NCBI GenBank assembly: GCA_944324845.1
Contig: CALUXX010000002.1
Span: 292,496-356,495 of the forward strand
From: Candidatus Gastranaerophilales bacterium
GTDB lineage: Bacteria; Cyanobacteriota; Vampirovibrionia; Gastranaerophilales; Gastranaerophilaceae
Direction of reading: 5' to 3'
Length of the DNA stretch: 64,000 nt
The notes beneath the pieces are model-generated. The model saw only the letters and a list, made by a program, of their open reading frames with translations, did no database searches and had not been told where the DNA came from. The translations under genes were made by a program, and so were the position numbers. Position 1 is the stretch's first letter. Each line of letters begins with the position of its first letter. Below are positions 24,375-32,712 of this stretch, piece after piece.

Positions 24375-24998
24375 ATGATAAAGAAACTATGTCAAGAACT
24401 TATAAAATATGGTCAAATCGCAGGAAATAAGGGGTATACTCCCGGAATTTCAGGCAATATATCTGCTTGTGTTGATGATAAGATAATAATAACTTCATCA
24501 GGTTCTGCAAATGGATATTTATCGGAAGAAGATTTTAGCATAATTGATTTTGATGGTAACTGTGTGGATGGAAACCCTAAACCATCAAGTGAAAGATTTT
24601 TGCATATAGAATTTTATAAAAAAAGACCTGAAATAAAGAGTGTATTTCATTTTCATTCACCATATTTAACCGGTTTTGCATCAGCAGGAAAGGCTTTAGA
24701 TGAGAAAATTTCACCTGAGATAATATATTGCTATAAAGAAATACCATTAGCAGAATATGCAATACCAGGTTCAAAAGATTTAGTTGATAAAACTTCTATT
24801 TTGTTTAAAAATTATGATATAGTATTAATGCAGAACCACGGAGTAATAACTGGTGGAAAGTCTGTAAAAGGTGCATATTTGAATATCGAATTAGCAGAAG
24901 AATATGCGAAGACCGTTCTTTTTGCAAAATATCTTGGTGGTGCTAAGATATTACCAGAAGACGAAGTAAAAAAGATTTTATTATTAAGAAACAGTTAA
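24375..24998 (+). CDS. Class II aldolase/adducin family protein
   Basis: 207 aa, close to fuculose-1-phosphate aldolase and ribulose-phosphate epimerase-like members. It shows SGNISACVDDKIIITSSGS, the zinc ligands HFHSPY (H-x-H at about 94-96) and MQNHGVITGG (third His at about 155), with a Glu near residue 73. Such enzymes cleave or epimerise sugar phosphates. It starts 2 bases after the OstA-like gene and precedes lpxI by 14 bases, which places it in the envelope-glycolipid operon. The substrate is unknown; a sugar destined for LPS is possible. Confidence 0.88.
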   Translation: MIKKLCQELIKYGQIAGNKGYTPGISGNISACVDDKIIITSSGSANGYLSEEDFSIIDFDGNCVDGNPKPSSERFLHIEFYKKRPEIKSVFHFHSPYLTGFASAGKALDEKISPEIIYCYKEIPLAEYAIPGSKDLVDKTSILFKNYDIVLMQNHGVITGGKSVKGAYLNIELAEEYAKTVLFAKYLGGAKILPEDEVKKILLLRNS

Positions 24999-25012
24999 AA
25001 GAGGATTAAATA

Positions 25013-25828
25013 GTGTCGATAACTTTAGAAAACAAACAGGGACTAATTGCCGGTGATGGAATATTACCGGTTAGAATGGCGCAATATGCTAAGGAAAACG
25101 GTTTTGATGTTGTATGTATTTCTTTGGCAAAAGACAACGTAAGTCAATTAAAAAAATACTGTACAAAGGTATATTCATGTCACCCTGGCGAAGTTAATAA
25201 GATAGAACAAATTTTAAAGACTGAAGAGATTAAACAAATAACTTTTTTAGGTAAAGTTCATAAGAAAGTTTTGCTTCAATTACACAAGTTTGATAAACGA
25301 GCTATAGATTTATTAAAAGAAGCAACAAGGCTAAATGATGACAAAGTAATGTTAATGATAGTTGAAGAACTTGCCAAAATTGGAGTTGAAGTTCTTGACC
25401 AAACAATATTTATAAAGAATTTAATGATTCCTGCGGGCGTTTTGGGCAAACATAAACCGACAGAAGAGCAGATGGAAGATGTAAATTACGGTTTTTGGTT
25501 GGCTAAAGAAATGGGCAAATTAGATGTTGGTCAGTCTGTAGTTATCAAGGATAAGATGATTATGGCAGTAGAGGCAATAGAAGGTACCGATGTTTGTATA
25601 AAAAGGGGTGCAAAACTTGCAAAAAACAATGCTGTTGTAGTAAAAGTTTCTAAGCCAAAACAAGACAGAAGATTTGATATTCCGGCTATTGGTATGAGAA
25701 CATTGAAAACAATGAGCCATAACAATGCATCATTAATTGCGGTGGAAGCAAATCAAACAATTATAGTTGACCAAGAAAATGTTATAAAATATGCAGATAG
25801 TCATAATATAGTTATAATGGCGATATAG
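25013..25828 (+). CDS. lpxI: UDP-2,3-diacylglucosamine pyrophosphatase LpxI
   Basis: 271 aa, GTG start preceded by AAGAGG. The N-terminus GLIAGDGILPVRMAQYAKENG and central FLGKVHKKVLLQ, plus the C-terminal AIEGTD and ACF-type VKVSKPKQDRRFDIPAIG region, match LpxI (formerly DUF1009). LpxI makes lipid X from UDP-2,3-diacylglucosamine and replaces LpxH in many alphaproteobacteria and other phyla. It lies directly before lpxB, the enzyme that uses its product. The stop of lpxI is followed at once by the lpxB ATG. Confidence 0.94.
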   Translation: MSITLENKQGLIAGDGILPVRMAQYAKENGFDVVCISLAKDNVSQLKKYCTKVYSCHPGEVNKIEQILKTEEIKQITFLGKVHKKVLLQLHKFDKRAIDLLKEATRLNDDKVMLMIVEELAKIGVEVLDQTIFIKNLMIPAGVLGKHKPTEEQMEDVNYGFWLAKEMGKLDVGQSVVIKDKMIMAVEAIEGTDVCIKRGAKLAKNNAVVVKVSKPKQDRRFDIPAIGMRTLKTMSHNNASLIAVEANQTIIVDQENVIKYADSHNIVIMAI

Positions 25829-26953
25829 ATGAAGAAGATATTTATAGTAACAGGAGAATATTCAGGCGATATACATGCAGCTAATGTAGTAAGAGAATTA
25901 AAAGCGATAGATTGTGACTTACAAATAGAAGGCATTGGCGGTATTTCAATGGAAAAAGAAGGTGTAAAACTATTTACAACTCAGGAAAAAATGTCAGCAA
26001 TGGGAATTTCTCCTCAAATTATCATAAATCATTATAAATTGGGAAAAGCATTAGTTGATTATTTGGTTAATGATTATAAACCTGATTTAGTTTTATTGAT
26101 TGATTATGGTGCTTTCAATTTGTCTATTGCCAAATTTTTGCATAAGGCAGGGATTAAAATTTTTTATTATATTCCGCCTCAAGTATGGGCTAGCAGGAAA
26201 TATAGAATTAAACTAATTAAGAAGTATATAGATAAGGTTTTGTGTATTTTTCCTTTTGAAAAACCATTATATGCTCAATTTGGTATAGAAACCCACTATT
26301 GCGGACATCCATTAGTGTCACAGTTGCCACCCCCTGCGGGACGTAGGGAATTTTTAAGAAAACATGGTTTTGATGTAGATAAACCTTTTATTTCTGTTTT
26401 TCCGGGCTCAAGAGAATTTGAGTTGAAAAATTTAATGCCAATATTCAAAGCCGCAGCGGAAAAATTACAACATAGACATCCTGAGTTACAAATATGTTTT
26501 TCGCAAGCTCCAAATCTTTCAGATGAGGTTTATAATAAATATTTTCAAGATGCTAATTTTAAGGTAATTAAGGGCGAAAATCAAGCAATGTTAAGTGTTT
26601 CAGATGCTTTAATCCTTGCTTCAGGAACAGTAGCACTAGAGGCTTGCTTGTATCAAACACCAATGATAATTTCTTATAAGGGCCCTCAATTATTTTATTG
26701 GATATACCTTCTTGTACGGTGTATAAAAATGGTTTCACTTCCGAATATTATTGCAAATAGAATAATAGTACCGGAATTAATACAACAAAAAGCAACGGCA
26801 GTAAATATAACAGCAGAAATTGAAAGTTTGTTATACGATAGTGAGCGTAGAGAACAAAATATTAAAGATTTAGGTTTTGTAAAAACGTTATTGTCTAACA
26901 AGAATTCAGCACTTGAAGTTGCAAAAGTTATAGATATGGAGTTGTTTCCTTAA
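25829..26953 (+). CDS. lpxB: Lipid-A-disaccharide synthase
   Basis: 374 aa. The family start VTGEYSGDIHAANVVRELK, GIGGISMEKEGV, the YYIPPQVWASRKYRIK motif and the sugar-nucleotide region FPGSREFELK and ASGTVALEA are present. It condenses lipid X with UDP-diacylglucosamine to form the lipid A disaccharide on the inner membrane. It is the last gene of the M23-ostA-aldolase-lpxI-lpxB operon. A few residues near 300 (FYWIYLLVRCIK) are notably hydrophobic, as expected for a peripheral membrane enzyme. Confidence 0.96.
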   Translation: MKKIFIVTGEYSGDIHAANVVRELKAIDCDLQIEGIGGISMEKEGVKLFTTQEKMSAMGISPQIIINHYKLGKALVDYLVNDYKPDLVLLIDYGAFNLSIAKFLHKAGIKIFYYIPPQVWASRKYRIKLIKKYIDKVLCIFPFEKPLYAQFGIETHYCGHPLVSQLPPPAGRREFLRKHGFDVDKPFISVFPGSREFELKNLMPIFKAAAEKLQHRHPELQICFSQAPNLSDEVYNKYFQDANFKVIKGENQAMLSVSDALILASGTVALEACLYQTPMIISYKGPQLFYWIYLLVRCIKMVSLPNIIANRIIVPELIQQKATAVNITAEIESLLYDSERREQNIKDLGFVKTLLSNKNSALEVAKVIDMELFP

Positions 26954-26980
26954 TATAACTTTAAACAGCCTACAAATTTA

Positions 26981-27019
26981 GCAATTTTTTAAGTTTATCT
27001 GCTTTAATAAAATTGTAGG
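26981..27019 (+). promoter_or_regulatory. GCAA-N17 promoter-like element with TTGTAGG
   Basis: GCAATT at 26981, CTTTAATAAAA at 27002, TTGTAGG at 27013. The distance from GCAA to TTGTAGG (32 bases) equals that at 49030, and the TTGTAGG box is identical. It lies directly upstream of the 27031 gene, leaving a very short leader. Confidence 0.55.
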
Positions 27020-27030
27020 TCAGAGTAATG

Positions 27031-28716
27031 ATGAATTCAGTAGAAACAGCAAAATATAATCAAAGTTTTCCATTTGCTGAAGTTACAAATAGGAAACTTC
27101 CAAGTGATTATTGGTTAAAAACAGGACAAATACAAACTCCTGTTGATACTACTTCTTCAGATTCTGTGTCTATTTCCGGTTTTAAAATTATAACTCCAAA
27201 TGAAGCTCGAAAGACTAATAATACAACAATAATAGGTTTATCTGTAGCCGGAGCAACCATTTTAACCGGTATCGGTTTATTTACTCTGATGAGAGGTGGT
27301 GGAAACAGAAAATTATTGAGAGGGTTAAAAGCATTAAAAGCCTATTTTGAAAAGAAACTTGAAACATTGAAGATTGATAATAAGAAGATGGAATCTATTG
27401 ATAAGACCTACTTATGGGCAATAGGCGTAATTGATGGTTTAACAAGAAGAAGTGAGGCTGTTAACAATTTCACAACATTTAAGGATTTGTTATTCAAAAA
27501 GATGATGCATTGGACTGAACCAACAGGAAAACTTCACGATATGATAACAAAAGTATTTGTTAGAATAGGTAGAAAGTCTGTTACAAATTCTTATATTGGA
27601 ACTGAAAACAAAATAATAGCATCCCAAGTTGCTTCCAAAAAATTATATCGCCGACTTGTTTATGACAATCCTAATCAAATAATTGAAATAAACGGTAGAA
27701 AAGCAACAAAATTGCAATGGCTTCAAGAAATAACAAATCTGGATGAATCATTACAAAATAGCTATTATAGTAATTTTGATTTAAAAGCATTAAAAAAACG
27801 TTATTATACTATATCTCACATTTCTCAGACTTTAGAAACCAGCTTATCAAAATTAAGGACTTTTTTCTCAAAAGATGTTTACCGCAACTTTATTGCAGAT
27901 GTAAAGATAGCGAAAGAAAAAGAATCAATAGTTAAGGCAGTTCGAACTCATAGAAAAAATATATCATATACTCCAAAAGAAATGATTAAGGATTCTGAAG
28001 ATTCGCTTGGCAAAGTTGCCGGTTTTATAAGCTTCAGAGATAATGAGAATAGAAATCTTTTAAAAGCTATAAAACAAGGTTTGAAAAAATATATTCAACA
28101 ACCAAAAGACAAACGCGAAACTGAAACAGAAATCTTGCAATCAGTCGATAAATTGATTTCCAATATAAAAAATAATAAAGTAGAAAAATTCATAAACGAA
28201 TCTGATAGTAAAGTTTTATTAGATGAGTTACACGAAATAAAAAATAATATAACAAATTACAAGCCGGGAATTGTAGAAGATATATTATCAATTTATCAAA
28301 AGTTGCTTCCTGAGCAAGAATATAAAAATATCAAAAAGGTTTATGATCGTGGAATTAAATCATTAGATAATTCTATAAGAATAGAAACCGAAGATTTTAC
28401 AGCAAAAATTCGAGATTTGGCAATGGGTTCAGCTCCGACCGACTTACTTACAATGGTAGGTTCAGTTGGTGTTTTAGGATACCAATTAGGAAAATCTGAT
28501 AATCGCGATCAAAGAACTTCTATTGCTTTAAAATATGGATTCCCGGCGATTGCAGGTATTGCAGTTTCTCTATATTGTAATGCCAAATTATTTGCAGGAA
28601 CAAAAGCACTTATAATAGGTTCTCTTTCAACTTGGATTTTAAACAGAATAGGTTCTGAATCTGATGAATACATAAAAAATTACAAAGCTTCTAAAAAGAA
28701 AACTCAAAGTGTTTAA
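27031..28716 (+). CDS. Large member of the three-helix paralog family
   Basis: 561 aa from the second of two adjacent ATGs (27028 would add one residue). Function unknown. The polar N-terminus carries SVSISGFKI (about 48-56), then a hydrophobic helix (about 70-93) ending in a Gly-rich turn. A long charged helical region with many Lys, Arg and Glu (about 95-465) may be coiled coil. The end holds the family core: a hydrophobic segment GSVGVLGYQLG, hinge KSDNRDQRTSIALK, hydrophobic segments through AGIAVSLYCNAKLF and SLSTWIL, and a Lys-rich tail. It is more than twice the length of the other members because of the inserted helical region. Confidence 0.75.
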   Translation: MNSVETAKYNQSFPFAEVTNRKLPSDYWLKTGQIQTPVDTTSSDSVSISGFKIITPNEARKTNNTTIIGLSVAGATILTGIGLFTLMRGGGNRKLLRGLKALKAYFEKKLETLKIDNKKMESIDKTYLWAIGVIDGLTRRSEAVNNFTTFKDLLFKKMMHWTEPTGKLHDMITKVFVRIGRKSVTNSYIGTENKIIASQVASKKLYRRLVYDNPNQIIEINGRKATKLQWLQEITNLDESLQNSYYSNFDLKALKKRYYTISHISQTLETSLSKLRTFFSKDVYRNFIADVKIAKEKESIVKAVRTHRKNISYTPKEMIKDSEDSLGKVAGFISFRDNENRNLLKAIKQGLKKYIQQPKDKRETETEILQSVDKLISNIKNNKVEKFINESDSKVLLDELHEIKNNITNYKPGIVEDILSIYQKLLPEQEYKNIKKVYDRGIKSLDNSIRIETEDFTAKIRDLAMGSAPTDLLTMVGSVGVLGYQLGKSDNRDQRTSIALKYGFPAIAGIAVSLYCNAKLFAGTKALIIGSLSTWILNRIGSESDEYIKNYKASKKKTQSV

Positions 28717-28765
28717 TTTTTCATAATAGAAAATTTTTATTTATTGAGCTAATTTGTTCCTGTAT

Positions 28766-29392
28766 TTATTTAATTTGAGGAAAAATTTTGGTTAATTTTT
28801 CAATATCATCATTTTTTAATGGGACTTGTCGTTCTTTTTTGAATACTAATTTGAAATTCGGATTAAATTTTTCAAAAAATTCATGATATCGTTGTTCATA
28901 TTTTACTCGGCAATTATCTACAAAATCCGCAAAACCAAACCATGGATCTATAATAATTTTCTTTTTCCCATGATTAAAACAAACTGCAACATGGTCATAT
29001 TCGATATATTTATTATTTTTTTTATCAAAGCCATAAAGTCCAATAACTGCAGCATCTTTTAATTTTTTACTTTTACAATAAAGATATGTAATATCTGCCA
29101 ATTCTCCGCAATTTGCGCAGGTAAGTCGTTTTATGAGAGATAGTGTTTTTTTATAATAATTAAAACAGCTTGTAGCGTTATCTGCTTGAAATCTAATAAA
29201 AGTTAATTTATCTTCAATTCTGCAAAATAATGGATCGTATTGTTCCGGTTTTTTAAAATTAATCCAACTATAAGAAGGCGAAATATGAGGGAATAAAGTA
29301 TTAACTCTTCGACAGATTTTGTCAGCTTCTTTTATAATTGGAGCACGGGATGTAAATGTAGTTTTGGATTGAATGTTATTTTGAATATTCAT
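28766..29392 (-). CDS. Papain-like/transglutaminase-like C-H-D protein, unknown
   Basis: 208 aa with no signal peptide or membrane helix. A catalytic-looking triad is visible: Cys in CANCGELADITYLY (about residue 95), His in YDHVAVCFNHG (about 133), and Asp in IIDPWFGFADF (about 149). This order is typical of transglutaminase-like and papain-like cysteine hydrolases, including some secreted effectors. The N-terminus (NNIQSKTTFTSRAP) resembles the F-x-G/S region of the paralogous three-helix proteins, one of which (27031) is its convergent neighbour. Substrate and location are unknown. The TATAGGAT stretch before the ATG could be its ribosome-binding site. Confidence 0.6.
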   Translation of the reverse strand: MNIQNNIQSKTTFTSRAPIIKEADKICRRVNTLFPHISPSYSWINFKKPEQYDPLFCRIEDKLTFIRFQADNATSCFNYYKKTLSLIKRLTCANCGELADITYLYCKSKKLKDAAVIGLYGFDKKNNKYIEYDHVAVCFNHGKKKIIIDPWFGFADFVDNCRVKYEQRYHEFFEKFNPNFKLVFKKERQVPLKNDDIEKLTKIFPQIK

Positions 29393-29504
29393 ATCCTATA
29401 CAAAAATCCAAATAAATAAATTTGCTAGTAAATTTTATAAATTTTAAAATAATTTAAGTTTTTCATACATTGTTAAACTTAAATTTCTAATTAAAAATAA
29501 AATC

Positions 29505-30734
29505 TTATTCATATCGAAGAGCATCTATAGGGTTGAGTAAAGAAGCTTTATAGGCAGGATAATATCCGAACCCTATTCCAATAGCCGCTGAGAACCCTAA
29601 AGATAGAAGTATTGAAGGTGCAGTAATAGCGATATTCATTCCAGCCAGAATATGCATTAAATGAGCTCCGACTATTCCTATCGCAACGCCGATTAGACCC
29701 CCAATCATAGAAAGCATAAAAGATTCTATCAAAAATTGAATACGAATATCAGAGGCTTTTGCTCCAATCGCCATACGAATACCAATTTCTTTAGTTCTTT
29801 CAGTAACAGAAACAAGCATTATATTCATAATTCCGATACCACCAACGATTAATGATACTCCTGCGATTGCACCTAATAGAAGTGACATTGTTTTAGTTGT
29901 GGCTTTAATAGTTTCTTGCATTTCTGCAAGATTTCTTATTTCAAAATCATTTTCTTGGTTTTTACCTATATTATGGCGTTTTTGCAAAAGTTCTGTTATA
30001 TCTTGTTGTGCAAGTGAAATAACTTCATCATTTTGCGCTTTAACGGCAATCATATTAACTGTACCCGGAAAATCTGTACCAAAAACTTTTCTTTGTGCTG
30101 TTGTAATTGGGATAAAAACTAAATCATCTTGGTCTTGTCCCATACCGCTTGAACCTTTACTTTTTAAAAGCCCAACAACTTTAAACGGAATATTTCCTAC
30201 ACGAATAGTTTTTCCTATCGGATCAACATCTCCAAAAAGTTCAGTAGATACAGTTTGTCCAAGGATTGCAACTTTGGTCCCATTTTTATTATCTTCTGGT
30301 GTTAAACCTCTACCTGATTCTATTTCATAATTTCTTATCATAAAATATTGCCCTGTAGTTCCACCTACACTGGTTGACCAGTTTTGGTTTCCATAGGTTA
30401 TTTGATTTGTTTGGCTTGAATATGGTGCTATTGCCATAATTCCTCTGCATTTTTCTTCAATCGCAAGGGCATCTTTTAGTGTTAATGTAGGTTTTGTACC
30501 TGAACCCATTCTAACACCGCCTGATTTTGCAGAGGCTGAACGAACCATAAGAAGGTTGCTTCCCATAGATTCCATTTCTTTTGCTATTTTTTTACTTGCA
30601 CCTGTTCCAACGGCAAGCATTATGATTACTGCGCTTACTCCGATGATTATACCCAGACTTGTTAGAATTGAGCGCATTTTATTTATTTTTAACGATATTG
30701 TTGCCATTTTTAGTATGGATTTGAAGTCTAACAT
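29505..30734 (-). CDS. macB: MacB-type ABC transporter permease
   Basis: 409 aa. One N-terminal membrane helix (about 20-45) is followed by a periplasmic MacB_PCD domain (about 50-240). The FtsX domain comes next, with three helices (about 285-400) including the GxMNIMLVSVTERTKEIGIRMAIGA motif. It is a separate polypeptide from its ATPase, which is encoded directly upstream (30751). MacB-type proteins are mechanotransmitters pushing substrates through TolC rather than moving them across the inner membrane. Gene order TolC, MacA, ATPase, permease, all minus strand, with gaps of 2 to 49 bases, indicates one operon. Confidence 0.92.
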   Translation of the reverse strand: MLDFKSILKMATISLKINKMRSILTSLGIIIGVSAVIIMLAVGTGASKKIAKEMESMGSNLLMVRSASAKSGGVRMGSGTKPTLTLKDALAIEEKCRGIMAIAPYSSQTNQITYGNQNWSTSVGGTTGQYFMIRNYEIESGRGLTPEDNKNGTKVAILGQTVSTELFGDVDPIGKTIRVGNIPFKVVGLLKSKGSSGMGQDQDDLVFIPITTAQRKVFGTDFPGTVNMIAVKAQNDEVISLAQQDITELLQKRHNIGKNQENDFEIRNLAEMQETIKATTKTMSLLLGAIAGVSLIVGGIGIMNIMLVSVTERTKEIGIRMAIGAKASDIRIQFLIESFMLSMIGGLIGVAIGIVGAHLMHILAGMNIAITAPSILLSLGFSAAIGIGFGYYPAYKASLLNPIDALRYE

Positions 30735-30750
30735 GGTTTACTCCTAATCT

Positions 30751-31467
30751 TTATGTTTCTCTTGTTCTATGTGCAAGCCATTTATCTTTGGGTTCATCTA
30801 ATACGATATTTCCGTCTTTGAATTTCATAACTCGTTTTGTGTATTCTGCAATGTCAGGTTCGTGAGTTACAAGGACTATTGTTTTGCCCATTTCTTCATT
30901 GAGTTTTACAAAAAATTCCATAACCTCAATACTTGTTTTTGTATCAAGGTTTCCTGTCGGTTCATCGGCAAGAATTAGGGGGGCATCATTTACGATTGCT
31001 CTTGCTATTGCAACACGCTGTTGTTGACCTCCTGACATTTGGTTTGGCATATGATCTTCTCTATTTTTCAAACCTACAATTTCAAGTGCCCATTTCGCTC
31101 TTTCTATGCGTTCAGATTCAGGAACTCCTTTATATATCATTGGAAGACATACATTATCAAGTGCTGAGGTTCTTGAAATTAGGTTAAATCCTTGGAATAT
31201 AAAGCCAATTTTTTCACATCTTACCATTGCTAAAGCATTGTTATCAAGGTTTAGCATATCTTCTCCATCAAGATAGTAACTGCCTGAAGTTGGTTTATCA
31301 AGTGTGCCGAGCATATTCATACATGTAGATTTTCCAGAGCCTGAAGTTCCCATAATGGCAACAAATTCACCTTTCTTGACGTTGAATGATACATCGTTTA
31401 ATGCATTAAACGAATCTTCTCCTGTTTGGTAAGTTTTTATTGCATGTTTAACTTCAATTAAATCCAT
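30751..31467 (-). CDS. MacB/LolD-type ABC transporter ATPase
   Basis: 238 aa. Walker A GTSGSGKST at about residues 40-48, a Q-loop FIFQGFNLI, signature MSGGQQQRVAIARA and Walker B LILADEPTGNLD, then the H-loop VTHEPDIAEY. Length and sequence are those of the LolD/MacB branch. It partners the permease at 29505 and the adaptor at 31517. A tail after residue 220 (DEPKDKWLAHRTRET) is not part of the core fold. Confidence 0.95.
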   Translation of the reverse strand: MDLIEVKHAIKTYQTGEDSFNALNDVSFNVKKGEFVAIMGTSGSGKSTCMNMLGTLDKPTSGSYYLDGEDMLNLDNNALAMVRCEKIGFIFQGFNLISRTSALDNVCLPMIYKGVPESERIERAKWALEIVGLKNREDHMPNQMSGGQQQRVAIARAIVNDAPLILADEPTGNLDTKTSIEVMEFFVKLNEEMGKTIVLVTHEPDIAEYTKRVMKFKDGNIVLDEPKDKWLAHRTRET

Positions 31468-31516
31468 TTTTTATTCCGTTTGTTATTTTTTATTATATGT
31501 TATTACATATTTGGGT

Positions 31517-32710
31517 TTAAAACATTCCGGGTGGGCCGCCTCTTCTGCGTGTATTTTGAGAGGAATTCTTATTTTTTGCACGTGAAGAGCCAATAATTAC
31601 CTCATCGCCCAGTTTCAATTTATCTGATAAAATTTCTACATTAGCATCATCGCTTGCACCTTCTTTGATATTAACTCTAATCGGTTTACCTTTTTCTAAA
31701 ATCCAAATACCTTGCTTTTGGTATTTTTGACCACTTGTTTCAGGTGAAAATTTTAAAGCCATACTTGGAACACACATTACATCAGTGCTTCGTTTAGTGA
31801 TGATTGAAACGTTTGCTGTCATACCCGGTTTAAGTTTTAAGTCTTCATTGTTAACGCTTACGATAACTGTGTAGGTTACAACGTTTGAAGTTGTAGTTGA
31901 ATCAAGTCGAACTTGAGTAACTTTACCGTAAAAAGTGCTATCAGGATAACCATCAAGTGTATATTCAACATCTTGCCCTTCTTTTACTTCTCCAATATCA
32001 GCTTCTGAAACATTAACCTCAATTTGCATTTTGGTTAAGTCTTGCGCGATTGTAAAAAGTTCCGGAGCTTGGAAACTTGCAGCTACCGGCTGACCTACGT
32101 CAATATCTCTTGAAATTATGGTTCCATCAACTGGTGCAATAATTTTTGTATAACCAAGGTTTGTCATTGCGGTATTATAATTTGCTCTTGCTTGAGCAAT
32201 AGATGCTTTTTGGGCGCCTATTGAAGCCTTTTGAGCAAGATAATCGCTTTCTGCTTGGTCAAGTTCACTTTTTGCTACGAAGTTTTTGGCATATAAATTT
32301 TTGTATCGGTTATAGGTTTTTTCTGCCAGAACTAATTGGGCATTAAGTTTTGCCAAATTAGCTTCAGCATTTTTTATTTGTGCGGTGTTTTGATCAACTG
32401 AGGCTTGGAAATTCGCAGGGTCAATTTGTGCTAATAACTGTCCTTTTTTTACTTCTGAGTTGTAATCGACATAAATTTCTTTCATTAATCCTGATACGGT
32501 TGAACCAACACTGACTATGTTTACAGGATTAATTGTTCCTGATGCTTCTACAACATCAGTGATTGTGCATTTTGAAATTTTTGCAGTTTGATATATTATA
32601 CGTTTTGCATTGTATTGGTTTATTCCCCATCCTCCAATGGCTAAAACAACAACTAATGCTGCGATATATCTTTTTTTGCAATATTTTTGTTTTATGTCTT
32701 CTAAATTCAT
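31517..32710 (-). CDS. macA: MacA-type periplasmic adaptor (HlyD family)
   Basis: 397 aa. An N-terminal membrane anchor (about 14-32) is followed by a lipoyl half-motif, a long alpha hairpin (about 95-180, Ala/Lys/Gln-rich with NAEANLAKLNAQLV), the second lipoyl half (TKIIAPVDGTIISRDIDVGQPV) and beta-barrel domains. The C-terminus is basic and Gly-rich (RRRGGPPGMF). It links the MacB complex to the TolC channel. It starts 2 bases after the TolC stop, showing tight coupling. Confidence 0.94.
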   Translation of the reverse strand: MNLEDIKQKYCKKRYIAALVVVLAIGGWGINQYNAKRIIYQTAKISKCTITDVVEASGTINPVNIVSVGSTVSGLMKEIYVDYNSEVKKGQLLAQIDPANFQASVDQNTAQIKNAEANLAKLNAQLVLAEKTYNRYKNLYAKNFVAKSELDQAESDYLAQKASIGAQKASIAQARANYNTAMTNLGYTKIIAPVDGTIISRDIDVGQPVAASFQAPELFTIAQDLTKMQIEVNVSEADIGEVKEGQDVEYTLDGYPDSTFYGKVTQVRLDSTTTSNVVTYTVIVSVNNEDLKLKPGMTANVSIITKRSTDVMCVPSMALKFSPETSGQKYQKQGIWILEKGKPIRVNIKEGASDDANVEILSDKLKLGDEVIIGSSRAKNKNSSQNTRRRGGPPGMF

Positions 32711-32712
32711 AT

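Noticed and set aside
29370..29430. GCAAATTTATTT upstream of the C-H-D gene as a further GCAA-N17 element
   Set aside because: The GCAA box fits, but the downstream half reads TTTGTATAGG directly on the start codon, so the geometry and core do not match the other sites.
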